A stretch of 35,844 nucleotides of DNA from Bin5 sp034428435. Lineage in GTDB: Bacteria; Chloroflexota; Anaerolineae; Caldilineales; Caldilineaceae. Within the stretch, counting starts at the first letter, position 1. Every line of letters starts with the position of its first letter. Location: NCBI GenBank assembly GCA_034428435.1, contig DAOUHY010000029.1, forward strand, positions 1 to 35,844, written 5' to 3'. Both the position numbers and the translations under genes were made by a program. The notes beneath the pieces were generated by a model. The model saw nothing but the letters and a program-made list of their open reading frames with translations. It was not told where the DNA came from and ran no database searches. This document shows positions 1 through 8,895 of the stretch, one piece after another.

Positions 1-122
1 AAATCCAGCATGTCTATCTGAAAGACGCTGAGGCTCTGCGCCCCGACAAGAGACTGGCATCCGAAATCGACTTGGACGAACTGAATCAGTGGATTGATGA
101 GCAGTTGAAGAACTGGTCTTGA
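1..122 (+). CDS. C-terminal end of an unidentified protein (partial)
   Basis: An open frame enters from the left edge and stops with TGA at 120-122. It gives about 39 residues ending in DELNQWIDEQLKNWS, a charged, probably helical tail. The start and most of the gene lie outside the window. It is on the same strand as pheA and ends 71 bases before it, so it could be the preceding gene of the same transcription unit. The tail is not enough to name a family, and no function is proposed. Confidence 0.6.
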   Translation, partial: IQHVYLKDAEALRPDKRLASEIDLDELNQWIDEQLKNWS

Positions 123-193
123 CGGCGCCGAATTGGACACTTAGGACAGGGATAACGCACAATTTCGACGTCAGACAACCATGGAGTAATCCG

Positions 194-1051
194 ATGACTG
201 TAGTAGCTTTTCAGGGAGAGCACGGCGCATACTCCGAAGAGGCTATCCGGCAACAGTTTGGTGCAGAGGTCGATACTCTGCCCATCAGGACATTTGAGGA
301 TATATTTGCTTCGCTGGATGATGACCGCTCCACTGTGGGCGTTGTGCCTGTGGAAAACTCGCTCGCCGGCAGCATCAATAAGGCCTATGACCTCTTATTG
401 GATCATGATTTTCGCGTACAGGGAGAAATCCTGCTGCGTGTGCGTCACAATCTTCTGACTTTGCCGGGCAATGGCGACCACATTGAGCAAGTGCGCAGCC
501 ATCCGCAGGCCCTGGCACAGTGCGAAAGCTTTCTCAACCGCCACGGCTACACAGCCATACCCTGGTATGACACGGCCGGCAGCGCCAAGGAACTGGCAGA
601 GCATCCCGAACCGAAGGTGGGCGTGATTGCAAGCGCGTTGGCAGCTGAAATCTATGGCTTGGAGATGGTCCAACAGGGCATCGAGGACCTGCACTTCAAC
701 TTCACCCGCTTCTTTGTCATCGGCAAAGGCGACGCCCAGCAGTCGTCAAACTCTAAGACCTCCCTCGTCTTTGCCACGCCACACAGCCCTGGCGCACTTT
801 ACGCCTGTCTCGGTGAGTTCGCCGAACGCAACATTAACCTCGTCAAACTGGAGAGCCGCCCGCGCCGCAACCGGCCCTGGCAATATGTATTCTATCTGGA
901 CTTCGAGGGTCACTGGCAGGAGCCTGACTGCAGCGCTGCCGTCTTGGGGCTGCTCAACAGGGCCGCCTTTGTCAAAATGCTGGGCAGTTACCCCGCTGCC
1001 GTGCAACCTACCCCTGAAGAGTTTGCACAAGAGGCTACATTGCAGATTTAG
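194..1051 (+). CDS. pheA: Prephenate dehydratase with ACT domain
   Basis: Converts prephenate to phenylpyruvate in phenylalanine synthesis, in the cytosol. From the ATG at 194 it has 285 residues, normal for a monofunctional enzyme. The dehydratase domain covers about residues 3-178, with VENS (53-56), SHPQAL (102-107) and the catalytic TRFF motif (171-174). A C-terminal ACT domain (about 188-270) carries GALYACL and ESRP (220-223), the motifs that bind phenylalanine in relatives, so feedback inhibition is expected. There is no chorismate mutase domain. The frame is open back to a TTG at 119, but the family N-terminus (TVVAFQG) and a GGAG eight bases upstream favour 194. It heads a same-strand series of aromatic genes. 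Confidence 0.96.
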   Translation: MTVVAFQGEHGAYSEEAIRQQFGAEVDTLPIRTFEDIFASLDDDRSTVGVVPVENSLAGSINKAYDLLLDHDFRVQGEILLRVRHNLLTLPGNGDHIEQVRSHPQALAQCESFLNRHGYTAIPWYDTAGSAKELAEHPEPKVGVIASALAAEIYGLEMVQQGIEDLHFNFTRFFVIGKGDAQQSSNSKTSLVFATPHSPGALYACLGEFAERNINLVKLESRPRRNRPWQYVFYLDFEGHWQEPDCSAAVLGLLNRAAFVKMLGSYPAAVQPTPEEFAQEATLQI

Positions 1052-1096
1052 AATTCCAAGGACACCAAACTCCGGCAAAGGGTAGCGAATGCGCTC

Positions 1097-1115
1097 TTGA
1101 CACTGAGAGTGTCAA
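1097..1115. promoter_or_regulatory. Perfect inverted repeat before the first DAHP synthase gene
   Basis: TTGACACT-GAG-AGTGTCAA is an 8-base perfect inverted repeat with a 3-base centre, 37 bases upstream of the start codon at 1153 in the pheA-aroF gap. The left arm contains a consensus -35 hexamer (TTGACA), but I see no good -10 box at 16-18 bases. It could be an operator or a small RNA hairpin. No T-run follows it, so a terminator is unlikely. The role is not established. Confidence 0.4.
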
Positions 1116-1152
1116 ATCCTCCGAATAAGAATTCATGATACGGGAGAGATAA

Positions 1153-2256
1153 ATGGTAGTCGTAATGAAACCTCAGGCTTCTTCAACCGAGATAGACAAC
1201 GTAATCAAGCGCGCTGCCTCGATGGGCGCTCAAACTCAGCCAATCCGTGGCGAAAGTCATACCGTCATCGCCCTTCTCGGCGACTTGACCCAAGTGCAAA
1301 GGGCGACCTTTGACGCGATGTCGGGCGTGCAAAAAACTGTGCGCATCCAGGACCCGTACAAGCTTGCAAGCAGAGCCACACACCCTGAGCGTACCATTGT
1401 AAACGTGAACGGCGTCCGTTTCGGGGGCGAGCAGGTTGTCGTCATGGCCGGGCCGTGCAGCGTCGAGAGCAGGGAGCAGATCATTCAGACCGCCGTCGCC
1501 GTCAAAGAAGCCGGCGCCAGTGTACTGCGAGGCGGTGCTTTCAAGCCGCGCACCAGCCCGTATAGCTTCCAGGGGCTTGGCGAGGAGGGGCTGAAGTACC
1601 TGGCCGAGGCCAGAGAGGTCACAGGCCTGCCGGTCATCTCCGAAGTGATGACTGTTGAGACGATCGACCTGGTGGCCGAGTACGTGGATATCCTCCAGAT
1701 CGGCGCCCGCAATATGCAGAATTACGCACTTCTCCAGGCAGTCGGCAAAACTCGAAAACCGGTTATGCTCAAACGCGGCCTCAGCGGCGAAATCCAGGAA
1801 CTGCTGATGTGCGCCGAGTACATCCTGAGCAACGGAAACATGCAGGTGTTGCTGTGTGAGCGCGGCATTCGTACCTACGAAACTGCCACCCGCAATACCT
1901 TTGATCTCAACGCGATTCCCGTTCTCAAGCGGGCCTCACACCTGCCAGTGGTCGCCGACCCGGCGCACGGCACGGGCGACTGGGAACTGGTGCCGCCCAT
2001 GTCGCTAGCTGCGGTAGCGGCTGGGGCCGACGCGCTAATTCTGGAGGTCCACCCAGACCCGGAGTCAGCCTTGAGTGACGGGGACCAGAGTCTCAAACCG
2101 GAGCGGTTCGCCGATCTGATGTGCTCCTTAAGAAAGGTCGCAGAGGCCGTGGGCCGCTCGATTGCAACGCCAACGGAAACGGATCACCCCGTTGCAACCG
2201 CCGACAAGGGTGTGCGAAATTCAGTTGAAATGGAGACTGGCGCCGTGTTGGCCTAA
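1153..2256 (+). CDS. aroF: DAHP synthase, first of two tandem copies (ferredoxin-like regulatory domain type)
   Basis: 3-Deoxy-7-phosphoheptulonate synthase joins phosphoenolpyruvate and erythrose 4-phosphate in the first step of the shikimate pathway. The 367 residues start with a ferredoxin-like domain (about 1-70, VVVMKPQAS...RGESHTVIALLGD), the feedback-sensing domain of Thermotoga-type enzymes. A TIM barrel follows with AGPCSVES (metal-binding Cys), KPRTSPYSFQGLG, KRG, DPAHGTG and EVHPDP. The catalytic residues I can recognise are present. A tail of about 29 residues after AEAVGR is absent from the neighbouring copy. GGGAGAG seven bases before the ATG supports the start. The barrel is roughly three quarters identical by eye to the next gene, while the N-terminal domain is clearly more diverged. 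That suggests different effector sensitivity (inference). Confidence 0.95.
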   Translation: MVVVMKPQASSTEIDNVIKRAASMGAQTQPIRGESHTVIALLGDLTQVQRATFDAMSGVQKTVRIQDPYKLASRATHPERTIVNVNGVRFGGEQVVVMAGPCSVESREQIIQTAVAVKEAGASVLRGGAFKPRTSPYSFQGLGEEGLKYLAEAREVTGLPVISEVMTVETIDLVAEYVDILQIGARNMQNYALLQAVGKTRKPVMLKRGLSGEIQELLMCAEYILSNGNMQVLLCERGIRTYETATRNTFDLNAIPVLKRASHLPVVADPAHGTGDWELVPPMSLAAVAAGADALILEVHPDPESALSDGDQSLKPERFADLMCSLRKVAEAVGRSIATPTETDHPVATADKGVRNSVEMETGAVLA

Positions 2257-2347
2257 ACGGTCCTTGGAGGAATAGGCCCAATCTATCGCAGTACGCAGTC
2301 TGAATCGACATTTGAGCCACGCAACCATAACGGGAAAGGATCTGTCC

Positions 2348-3364
2348 ATGATTGTTGTAATGAGGCAAGGAGCCTCGCAGGAGCAAGTAGAGGAAGTCGT
2401 CAAGCGCGTAGAAGAGCTCGGCTACAAGGTGCATCTGAGCCGCGGAGAAGCCCGCACAATTGTTGGCATCATCGGCGCCGACGACTATCTGATCCAACAA
2501 GACACATTCGAAGTCCTTGAGGGAGTGGAAAAAACAGTCCGTATTATGCAGCCCTACAAGTACGCCAGTCGCGACTTCGTTCAGTCGTCGACTACCATTC
2601 CCGTCAATGGCACGGACATCGGCGGTGAGAAAGTCGTGGTCATGGCCGGTCCTTGCAGTGTGGAAAGTCGCGAGCAGATCCTTGAGACGGCGCACGCTGT
2701 CAAAGAAGCCGGCGGCTCAGTTCTCCGCGGTGGCGCCTTCAAACCGCGCAGTAGCCCGTACAGCTTCCAGGGACTGGGTGAAGAGGGTCTCAAATACCTG
2801 GCTGAGGCCAGAGAGCAGACCGGTCTCCCGATCATCACCGAGGTGATGAGTTCCGAGGATATCGAACTGGTTGGCGACTACACTGACATCTTTCAGATCG
2901 GCGCCCGCAACAACCAAAATTACCCGCTCCTGAAGGCCGTCGGCAAGACGACCAAACCGGTCTTCCTGAAGCGGGGCATCAGCGGCACGATCCAGGAGCT
3001 GCTGATGGGGGCCGAATACATTCTGAGCAACGGAAACATGCAGGTGATGGTCTGTGAGCGCGGGATCCGGACTTACGAGACTGCCACCCGCAACACTTTT
3101 GACATCAATGCCATCCCCGTCTTGAAGCAGCTGACTCACCTGCCTGTCGTGGCCGACCCGGCACACGGTACGGGCCAGTGGGAGTACGTAGCCCCCATTG
3201 CGAAGGCCGCGGTTGCCGCAGGTGCAGACGCACTGATGATCGAAGTACATCCAGACCCGTCAAAGGCTTGGAGCGACGGCGCCCAAAGTCTGACTTTCGA
3301 GCACTTCGGCTCATTGATGCAGGAACTGAAATCTGTTGCCAGTGCCGTTGGACGTCAACTCTGA
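2348..3364 (+). CDS. aroF: DAHP synthase, second tandem copy
   Basis: This is the same reaction and architecture as the gene before it: a ferredoxin-like domain (residues about 1-70, MIVVMRQGAS...SRGEARTIVGIIGA) and a TIM barrel (about 93-338) with AGPCSVES (Cys103), KPRSSPYSFQGLG, KRG, DPAHGTG and EVHPDP. From the ATG at 2348 it has 338 residues, the usual length. A GGGAAAGGA seven bases upstream fits that start. The frame is open to 2312, but those residues look non-coding. The gene lies 91 bases after the first copy. It is closer to the family consensus in length and N-terminus, so it may be the ancestral copy. Confidence 0.95.
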   Translation: MIVVMRQGASQEQVEEVVKRVEELGYKVHLSRGEARTIVGIIGADDYLIQQDTFEVLEGVEKTVRIMQPYKYASRDFVQSSTTIPVNGTDIGGEKVVVMAGPCSVESREQILETAHAVKEAGGSVLRGGAFKPRSSPYSFQGLGEEGLKYLAEAREQTGLPIITEVMSSEDIELVGDYTDIFQIGARNNQNYPLLKAVGKTTKPVFLKRGISGTIQELLMGAEYILSNGNMQVMVCERGIRTYETATRNTFDINAIPVLKQLTHLPVVADPAHGTGQWEYVAPIAKAAVAAGADALMIEVHPDPSKAWSDGAQSLTFEHFGSLMQELKSVASAVGRQL

Positions 3365-3452
3365 TTTCCTGAACCTGGACGCGAGGCGGCAGTTCACCTG
3401 ACCACTCTAACCGGAAAAACAGGAGCGGGAACTAAGCAACGACAGTCTATAC

Positions 3453-4352
3453 ATGAAATCCCTTTCCGAGTGTAGTGTAACAGTCATCGGGCTTGGCCTG
3501 ATGGGCGCAAGCCTGTGTATCGATCTGAAACAACGCAACCTGTGCCGTGAAGTGAGGGGCGTTACCCGCAATTTCGGCACAATCCTGCGCGCCTTTCACG
3601 AAAACTCAGTTGATTTGGCCACAACCGATCTTAGTTCCGGTGTCGCCGGGGCCGACATTGTCATCTTGTCCACGCCTGTTCGCGCTGTCGTCAAGATGCT
3701 GGAGACGCTCGGGCCAATCCTGTGGCCGGGCACCATTGTTATGGATATGGGAAGCACCAAAGCCGAAATCTGCGCGGCCATGGACCAGTTGCCTCCCCGT
3801 GTTCAGCCAATTGGCGGCCATCCCATGACCGGGAAAGAAACCGCCGGCTATGCTTCCGCAGAAAGCGGCCTCTACGAGGGTGCACCGTGGGTTCTGACGC
3901 CCCTGCCGCGCACTTCGAAAGAAACTATCGGGCTGGCCTCCGAACTGGCGGAGGCAATCGGGGCCTTCCCTATAACTATGCAGCCGGACCGCCACGACCA
4001 GCTCGTTGCTGCCATCAGCCATCTGCCCTTTCTACTGGCGAGCGCCTTGGTGCACACAGTCAGTGACTGTGGGGACGAAGACCCCGCCGTCTGGGATCTG
4101 GCAGCAGGCGGCTTTCGCGACACCAGCCGGGTGGCAGCTAGCGATACGCAGATGTTCCTGGACATTCTGGTGACCAATCGGGAAGCGGTCTTGGAACAGT
4201 TGGACGCCCTGGGTGGGCATCTTCAAGAACTGCGAACACTTCTCGCTGATAACGATGAAGATACTCTACAGAGCAAGCTCTCCTGTTCTCAGGCTACGCG
4301 TGCAGCATGGCGGCAAAAGAAAGGTCCGTTAGCCGCTCCGGCGCTGGGCTGA
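3453..4352 (+). CDS. tyrA: Prephenate dehydrogenase
   Basis: NAD(P)-dependent oxidative decarboxylation of prephenate to 4-hydroxyphenylpyruvate, the committed tyrosine step. In 299 residues the N-terminal Rossmann fold shows GLGLMG (13-18), VILSTPV (about 70-76) and DMGSTK. HPMTGKE (123-129) and the helical-domain motif SHLPF (189-193) are typical of TyrA. There is no ACT or chorismate mutase domain. The last 30 or so residues are basic and look unstructured. No convincing ribosome binding site lies close to the ATG; a GGAG is about 28 bases away, so the start carries some doubt, although family alignment supports it. It sits between DAHP synthase and aroA. Confidence 0.94.
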   Translation: MKSLSECSVTVIGLGLMGASLCIDLKQRNLCREVRGVTRNFGTILRAFHENSVDLATTDLSSGVAGADIVILSTPVRAVVKMLETLGPILWPGTIVMDMGSTKAEICAAMDQLPPRVQPIGGHPMTGKETAGYASAESGLYEGAPWVLTPLPRTSKETIGLASELAEAIGAFPITMQPDRHDQLVAAISHLPFLLASALVHTVSDCGDEDPAVWDLAAGGFRDTSRVAASDTQMFLDILVTNREAVLEQLDALGGHLQELRTLLADNDEDTLQSKLSCSQATRAAWRQKKGPLAAPALG

Positions 4353-4473
4353 CATGAGCCCTCACCAGTCGACGCAGAAAGGCTACCCGATTCTAGGCGC
4401 CCAACAAATCGGAAACAGAAACCCATATTGAAGACACTTTTGCCGGTACGTCCCAATTCAACCCAAACCTCCA

Positions 4474-5805
4474 ATGGCAGACATACTCAAAATCAGCAGT
4501 GAAGGTCCCCTCGTCGGTCGGTGCGGGGTCCCTGGGGATAAGTCCATCAGCCATCGGGCGGTGATCTTCGGATCTATTGCCGAAGGATCCACGCACATTC
4601 GTAACTTTCTCGACGGCCATGACTGTCGGGCCACAATGAACATCATGCGGGCGATGGGCGTGCGCATCGATGAAATCAGCAGCACGCGCCTCGAGGTTCA
4701 CGGCGTCGGGCTTGATGGCTTGAAAGAGCCAAATGACGTGCTCGACTGCGACAACAGTGGTACGACGATGCGACTGTTGTCCGGGCTGCTGGCTGGACAG
4801 GAGTTCGTTAGCGTACTCAGCGGAACGGCACAGATTCGCGGGCGTCCTATGGCCCGGATTGTCGACCCTTTGCGCACGATGGGCGCCCAGATTTTCGGGC
4901 GCCAAAATGGCCGGTTCGCGCCCCTTACAATCATTCCCTCCCGCCTCTCCGCAGTCGAATACGAAATGCCGGTTGCCAGCGCCCAAGTCAAGAGCTGTCT
5001 CCTGTTGGCAGGCCTTTACGCCCACGGTCTGACGGTCGTTCACCAGCCCGGACCTGCACGCGACCATACCGAACGCATGTTGAAATCGATGGGTGCCCCG
5101 GTCACGGCACTAGGCAACACGACGCATAGCGAGCGTCCCCACTCGCCGCTCAACCCTCTGAACATCCTCGTTCCCGGCGATATCTCCTCGGCCGCATTCC
5201 TGTTGGTTGGCGCGTCCGCGTTGCCGGACAGTAACTTGACGATTGTCGATGTGGGTGTCAATGCAACCCGTACAGGGATCGTCGATGCTCTTTCAGAGAT
5301 GGGGGCCAGGATTCGGCGCAGAGAACGGCCATTTCAGGGTGGTGAGCCCGTGGCAGATCTGATCGTCAGCGGCGGTGGGCTCCGGGGCTTGGAACTCGGC
5401 GGCGCACAGATCGTCACCATGATCGACGAGTTGCCGGTCCTGGCAGTAGCCGCGACACAGGCCGAAGGGCGCACCGTTGTGCGCGACGCCCAGGAACTGC
5501 GCGTAAAGGAGACCGATCGAATCGCCACGACCGTCTCAGAACTCAAAAAGATGGGTGCTCGGATTCAGGAGACCGCCGACGGCTTCATCGTGGACGGACC
5601 GACGCCGCTCAAGGGCACAACCGTGGATAGCCACGGCGATCACAGGCTGGCGATGGCATTGGCCGTGGCCGCCGTGATTGCCGACGGGGAGACCACCATC
5701 CGTAACGCGCACGTTACCGCCGACAGTTTTCCCGGTTTTGAATCTACGTTGCGCGCGCTCAACGTAAACGTGCAAGAGCTGGAGTGGGCAGGCGACGATG
5801 AGTAA
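4474..5805 (+). CDS. aroA: 3-Phosphoshikimate 1-carboxyvinyltransferase (EPSP synthase)
   Basis: Transfers the enolpyruvyl group of PEP to shikimate 3-phosphate. The 443 residues carry GDKSISHR (21-28), DNSGTTMRLL (about 92-101), RGRPMARI, a SAQVKSCLLLAGLYA segment, the catalytic region MIDELPVLAVAA, RVKETDRI and DHRLAMA. The NSGTTMRLL version of the PEP/glyphosate-site motif (Leu where the E. coli enzyme has Pro101) and SAQVKS are typical of the Gram-positive-like forms. The stop lies inside aroE, an 8-base overlap, so the two are probably translationally coupled. No clear Shine-Dalgarno precedes the ATG at 4474, and the 121-base gap from tyrA shows no terminator. Confidence 0.96.
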   Translation: MADILKISSEGPLVGRCGVPGDKSISHRAVIFGSIAEGSTHIRNFLDGHDCRATMNIMRAMGVRIDEISSTRLEVHGVGLDGLKEPNDVLDCDNSGTTMRLLSGLLAGQEFVSVLSGTAQIRGRPMARIVDPLRTMGAQIFGRQNGRFAPLTIIPSRLSAVEYEMPVASAQVKSCLLLAGLYAHGLTVVHQPGPARDHTERMLKSMGAPVTALGNTTHSERPHSPLNPLNILVPGDISSAAFLLVGASALPDSNLTIVDVGVNATRTGIVDALSEMGARIRRRERPFQGGEPVADLIVSGGGLRGLELGGAQIVTMIDELPVLAVAATQAEGRTVVRDAQELRVKETDRIATTVSELKKMGARIQETADGFIVDGPTPLKGTTVDSHGDHRLAMALAVAAVIADGETTIRNAHVTADSFPGFESTLRALNVNVQELEWAGDDE

Positions 5806-6733
5806 TCCACTGCAGAATGACTCGGCCTCCGTCCCTTCGGTTGAGACTGATTCGGAAATATTTCCGACCGACATCAATGCCGCGACAACGCTCGTTGGGC
5901 TGTTCGGCTGGCCGGTCACTCATTCCATCAGCCCGCAGATGCACAATGCCGCGTTCGTGGCACGCCAAATGAACTGGCGTTACCTGGCCTTCGCAGTGCC
6001 GCCGGAACGAGTACCCGAGGCTGTCGCCGCCTTGCCCGCACTGGGATTGAGGGGTGTCAACGTGACCGTTCCACACAAGCAGGCGGTCATGCCCCACCTG
6101 CAACACTGGACGCCCGCGGCAGAAGCCATAGGCGCCGTCAATACAATAGTCGTCGAAAAGAATGGCCAGCTCACTGGAGACAACACAGATGGTGCAGGAT
6201 TCATTGCCGATCTGAAAGCTCACAATGTTGAGCCGGAAGGCAGGCGGGCCTTGGTGATTGGGGCGGGCGGCTCCTCGAGGGCAGTCGTATATGGACTTGC
6301 AGAGGCCGGTGTGGAAAGTGTGATGATTCTCAACCGCACCGTTGAAAAGGCCGTCGATCTGGCGGCAACGATGCAGTCTTACTTCCCGGAAATCAGAGTC
6401 GACAGCGCCGCCTTCCCCGACGATGTGACAGGCAGCGCCCAGGATGCGAACCTGATCGTTAACTGTACCTCGTTAGGTATGGAGCCGCGCATCGAAGGGC
6501 TCCCCTGGGAGGAAAATGTTGAATTCCGTGAAGATCAGATCGTCTACGACCTTGTCTACAATCCGGCCGTGACCCGACTGCTGCAACTGGCCTCTACCGA
6601 CGGGGCTACAGCCATAGGAGGCCTGGGCATGCTGGTTTACCAGGGCGCTATCGCCTGGGAAAAATGGACCGGCGAAACCGCGCCAGTGGATGTTATGCAG
6701 CAGGCAACGAATATCATATTCGAGCGCAGATGA
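5798..6733 (+). CDS. aroE: Shikimate dehydrogenase (NADP+)
   Basis: Reduces 3-dehydroshikimate to shikimate. The 311 residues are slightly long because of a hydrophilic N-terminal extension of about 30 residues. Substrate-binding motifs are SISPQMHN (43-50), NVTVPHK (88-94, catalytic Lys94), GAVNT (112-116) and NTDG (129-132, catalytic Asp131). The cofactor domain has GAGGSSRA and NRT (the NADP-binding arginine motif), then GLGMLVYQGA near the end. The ATG overlaps the aroA stop (ATGAGTAA context). A later start would remove the extension, but no later ATG lies near the family N-terminus, so 5798 is kept. Confidence 0.95.
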   Translation: MSNPLQNDSASVPSVETDSEIFPTDINAATTLVGLFGWPVTHSISPQMHNAAFVARQMNWRYLAFAVPPERVPEAVAALPALGLRGVNVTVPHKQAVMPHLQHWTPAAEAIGAVNTIVVEKNGQLTGDNTDGAGFIADLKAHNVEPEGRRALVIGAGGSSRAVVYGLAEAGVESVMILNRTVEKAVDLAATMQSYFPEIRVDSAAFPDDVTGSAQDANLIVNCTSLGMEPRIEGLPWEENVEFREDQIVYDLVYNPAVTRLLQLASTDGATAIGGLGMLVYQGAIAWEKWTGETAPVDVMQQATNIIFERR

Positions 6734-6776
6734 CGGACTGATGGGCAACCGTCGCCACACCGAATGCGAGGTACTG

Positions 6777-8027
6777 ATGACTCTTTCGACAACATCGACA
6801 CCTGTTAACTACGGCGCCGTTCCGGACGAGACGGGGCGTTTCGGTCCGTATGGCGGCAAGTACGTGCCAGAGACGCTTATGCCGGCGCTGGACGAACTGG
6901 AAGAAGCTTACCTGAACGCCCGCATTGACCAAGAGTTTATGGCAGAGCTTGCCCATCTTCAGCACACGTACGTTGGACGTCCGACTCCGCTCACCTATGC
7001 CCGCCGCCTGAGCGAAGAGTTAGGCGGCGCCCAAATCTATCTGAAGCGGGAAGACCTCGCCCACTCCGGTGCCCACAAGATCAATAATGCCCTGGGTCAG
7101 GCCCTGTTGATGAAACGCAAGATGGGCAAGACGCGCATCGTGGCCGAAACCGGCGCCGGTCAGCACGGCGTCGCCACCGCCACGGCGTCTGCGCTGCTGG
7201 GAATCGAGTGCATCGTCTATATGGGCACGGTGGACATGGAACGTCAGAAGCCGAATGTCTTTCGCATGCAGCTCCTCGGTACCGAGGTGCGCGCAGTCGA
7301 CAGCGGTTCACAGACGCTCAAAGACGCCATCAATGAGGCCATTCGTGACTGGGTCACAAATGTAGATACCACCCACTACCTGCTGGGCAGCGCACTCGGC
7401 CCACATCCCTACCCTGCCATGGTTAGGGATTTCCAATCGATTATTGGTATAGAGGCCCACAGCCAGATGCAGGATCCCGCTGAAGGCGGCCCGGGCCGGC
7501 TGCCCGACGTAATCGTGGCCTGCGTCGGAGGGGGTAGTAATGCCATAGGCATTTTCCATCCATTTCTTGAAGAGGAAGGCGTTCGACTCATCGGCGTCGA
7601 GGCAGGCGGACACGGAATCGAAGACGGCGCCCATGCCGCTCGCTTCGCAGACCCTGAGCGGGGCCGGCTCGGCGTCCTGCAGGGTACTAAGAGCTTCGTG
7701 CTTCAGGACGGTGACGGGCAAATCGCCCTGACCCATTCGATTTCCGCTGGCTTGGACTACGCCAGTGTGGGCCCTGAACACGCCTGGCTTCGAGACGTTG
7801 GACGCTCCGAATACACCTATTGCACAGATACACAGACTCTCAAGGGGTTTAGTGCACTGTGCGAACTGGAGGGGATTATCCCTGCGTTGGAAAGTGCACA
7901 TGCCATCGGCTATGTGTTGGAGCTTGCTCCACAGATGGCGCGGGACCAGGTGATCTTGGTTAATCTCAGCGGACGCGGCGACAAGGATCTGGGTACGGTC
8001 ATGCAGACAATCGGAGGAGACAAATAG
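6777..8027 (+). CDS. trpB: Tryptophan synthase beta chain
   Basis: PLP enzyme that condenses indole with serine. From the ATG at 6777 it has 416 residues, normal for the TrpB1 class. It shows GRFGPYGGKYVPETL near the N-terminus, LKREDLAHSGAHKINN with PLP lysine 101, AETGAGQHGVATAT with the catalytic Glu, and the PLP phosphate loop GGGSNAIG. An upstream ATG-free extension to 6690 overlaps aroE and looks non-coding. A GCGAGG lies seven bases before 6777. trpA follows 29 bases downstream. The trpBA pair is placed with the Phe/Tyr/shikimate genes and not with the T-box-controlled trp genes on the opposite strand. Confidence 0.97.
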   Translation: MTLSTTSTPVNYGAVPDETGRFGPYGGKYVPETLMPALDELEEAYLNARIDQEFMAELAHLQHTYVGRPTPLTYARRLSEELGGAQIYLKREDLAHSGAHKINNALGQALLMKRKMGKTRIVAETGAGQHGVATATASALLGIECIVYMGTVDMERQKPNVFRMQLLGTEVRAVDSGSQTLKDAINEAIRDWVTNVDTTHYLLGSALGPHPYPAMVRDFQSIIGIEAHSQMQDPAEGGPGRLPDVIVACVGGGSNAIGIFHPFLEEEGVRLIGVEAGGHGIEDGAHAARFADPERGRLGVLQGTKSFVLQDGDGQIALTHSISAGLDYASVGPEHAWLRDVGRSEYTYCTDTQTLKGFSALCELEGIIPALESAHAIGYVLELAPQMARDQVILVNLSGRGDKDLGTVMQTIGGDK

Positions 8028-8056
8028 ATGGGCAAGCATGGGGCAAGAGGTGAAAG

Positions 8057-8866
8057 ATGAGGGGAGTCGAACGGATCGAGCAGGTCTTTCGCGAACTGAA
8101 AACGACTGGCGCCGCTGCATTCATGCCTTACCATGCCATGGGCTATCCCACCCGGCAGCAGTCTCTGGAGGTAGTCGCTGCCCTGGCGAGAGCCGGCGCA
8201 GACATCGTCGAATTTGGCATACCTCACAGCGACCCCCTGGCCGACGGACCCACGATTCAGACGGCCACCTATGCGGCGCTCGTTGGCGGCACTTCCGTTG
8301 CCGACTGCCTCAAAATGGCGCGCGAGCTGCGCGACCAGGGCGTAGACACGCCCTTTTGCGCCATGAGTTACTACAATCCAATTCTTGCTTTCGGGGAAGA
8401 GCGCTTCGCAAATGCCGCGGCCAGTGCAGGTATCGACGGGCTGATCGTCCCCGATCTGCCGCCAGGAGAGTCGGAGCTACTGGAGCCTGCCTGTCGTGCT
8501 GTCGGATTGGCCACTATTTACATGCTTGCCCCCACCAGCACCGAAGAACGCATAAAGTCGGTTGCCCGGCATTCCACAGGTTTCATCTATCTCGTGAGCG
8601 TAACCGGAATCACCGGCGCTCGCGATGAGTTGCCGCAAGGCCTGCCTGCCTTCGTTGAACGCGTGCGTCGTCACACCGACTTGCCCTTGGCGGTCGGCTT
8701 CGGGATCAGTACCGGCCCGCAGGCCGCGAGGGTGTCCGAGCTCGTCGAGGGAGTAGTCGTCGGTTCGGCGTTGGTGAAAGCCGCCGGCGCGGACGCGGGC
8801 GTCGACGCCGTACGTACTCTGGCGGAGGAGTTGGCGGCCGGCAGCCACAGAGGGGTGGACGGGTAA
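8057..8866 (+). CDS. trpA: Tryptophan synthase alpha chain
   Basis: Cleaves indole-3-glycerol phosphate to indole and glyceraldehyde 3-phosphate and passes indole to TrpB through the subunit tunnel. It is a 269-residue TIM barrel with VEFGIPHSDPLADGP, where Glu52 and Asp63 are the catalytic pair by family alignment. The usual Phe in PFSDP is His here. SYYNPI, VPDLPPGE, LAPTST, SVTGITGAR and GFGIS follow. GAGGTGAAAG directly before the ATG is a good ribosome binding site. It is the last gene of the plus-strand series and converges with the PucR-type gene 29 bases away. I see no terminator in that short gap. Confidence 0.96.
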   Translation: MRGVERIEQVFRELKTTGAAAFMPYHAMGYPTRQQSLEVVAALARAGADIVEFGIPHSDPLADGPTIQTATYAALVGGTSVADCLKMARELRDQGVDTPFCAMSYYNPILAFGEERFANAAASAGIDGLIVPDLPPGESELLEPACRAVGLATIYMLAPTSTEERIKSVARHSTGFIYLVSVTGITGARDELPQGLPAFVERVRRHTDLPLAVGFGISTGPQAARVSELVEGVVVGSALVKAAGADAGVDAVRTLAEELAAGSHRGVDG

Positions 8867-8895
8867 GAGGAGGAAAGAGCAGTACGGCCCCCCGC

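Noticed and set aside
4741..4800. EPSP synthase Leu at the position of E. coli Pro101, a site linked to glyphosate tolerance
   Set aside because: The NSGTTxRL form is normal for Gram-positive-like AroA proteins, so it is family variation and not evidence of acquired resistance.
7308..8120. Minus-strand open frame (270 codons) opposite trpB
   Set aside because: It overlaps the complete trpB gene and has no protein-like features.
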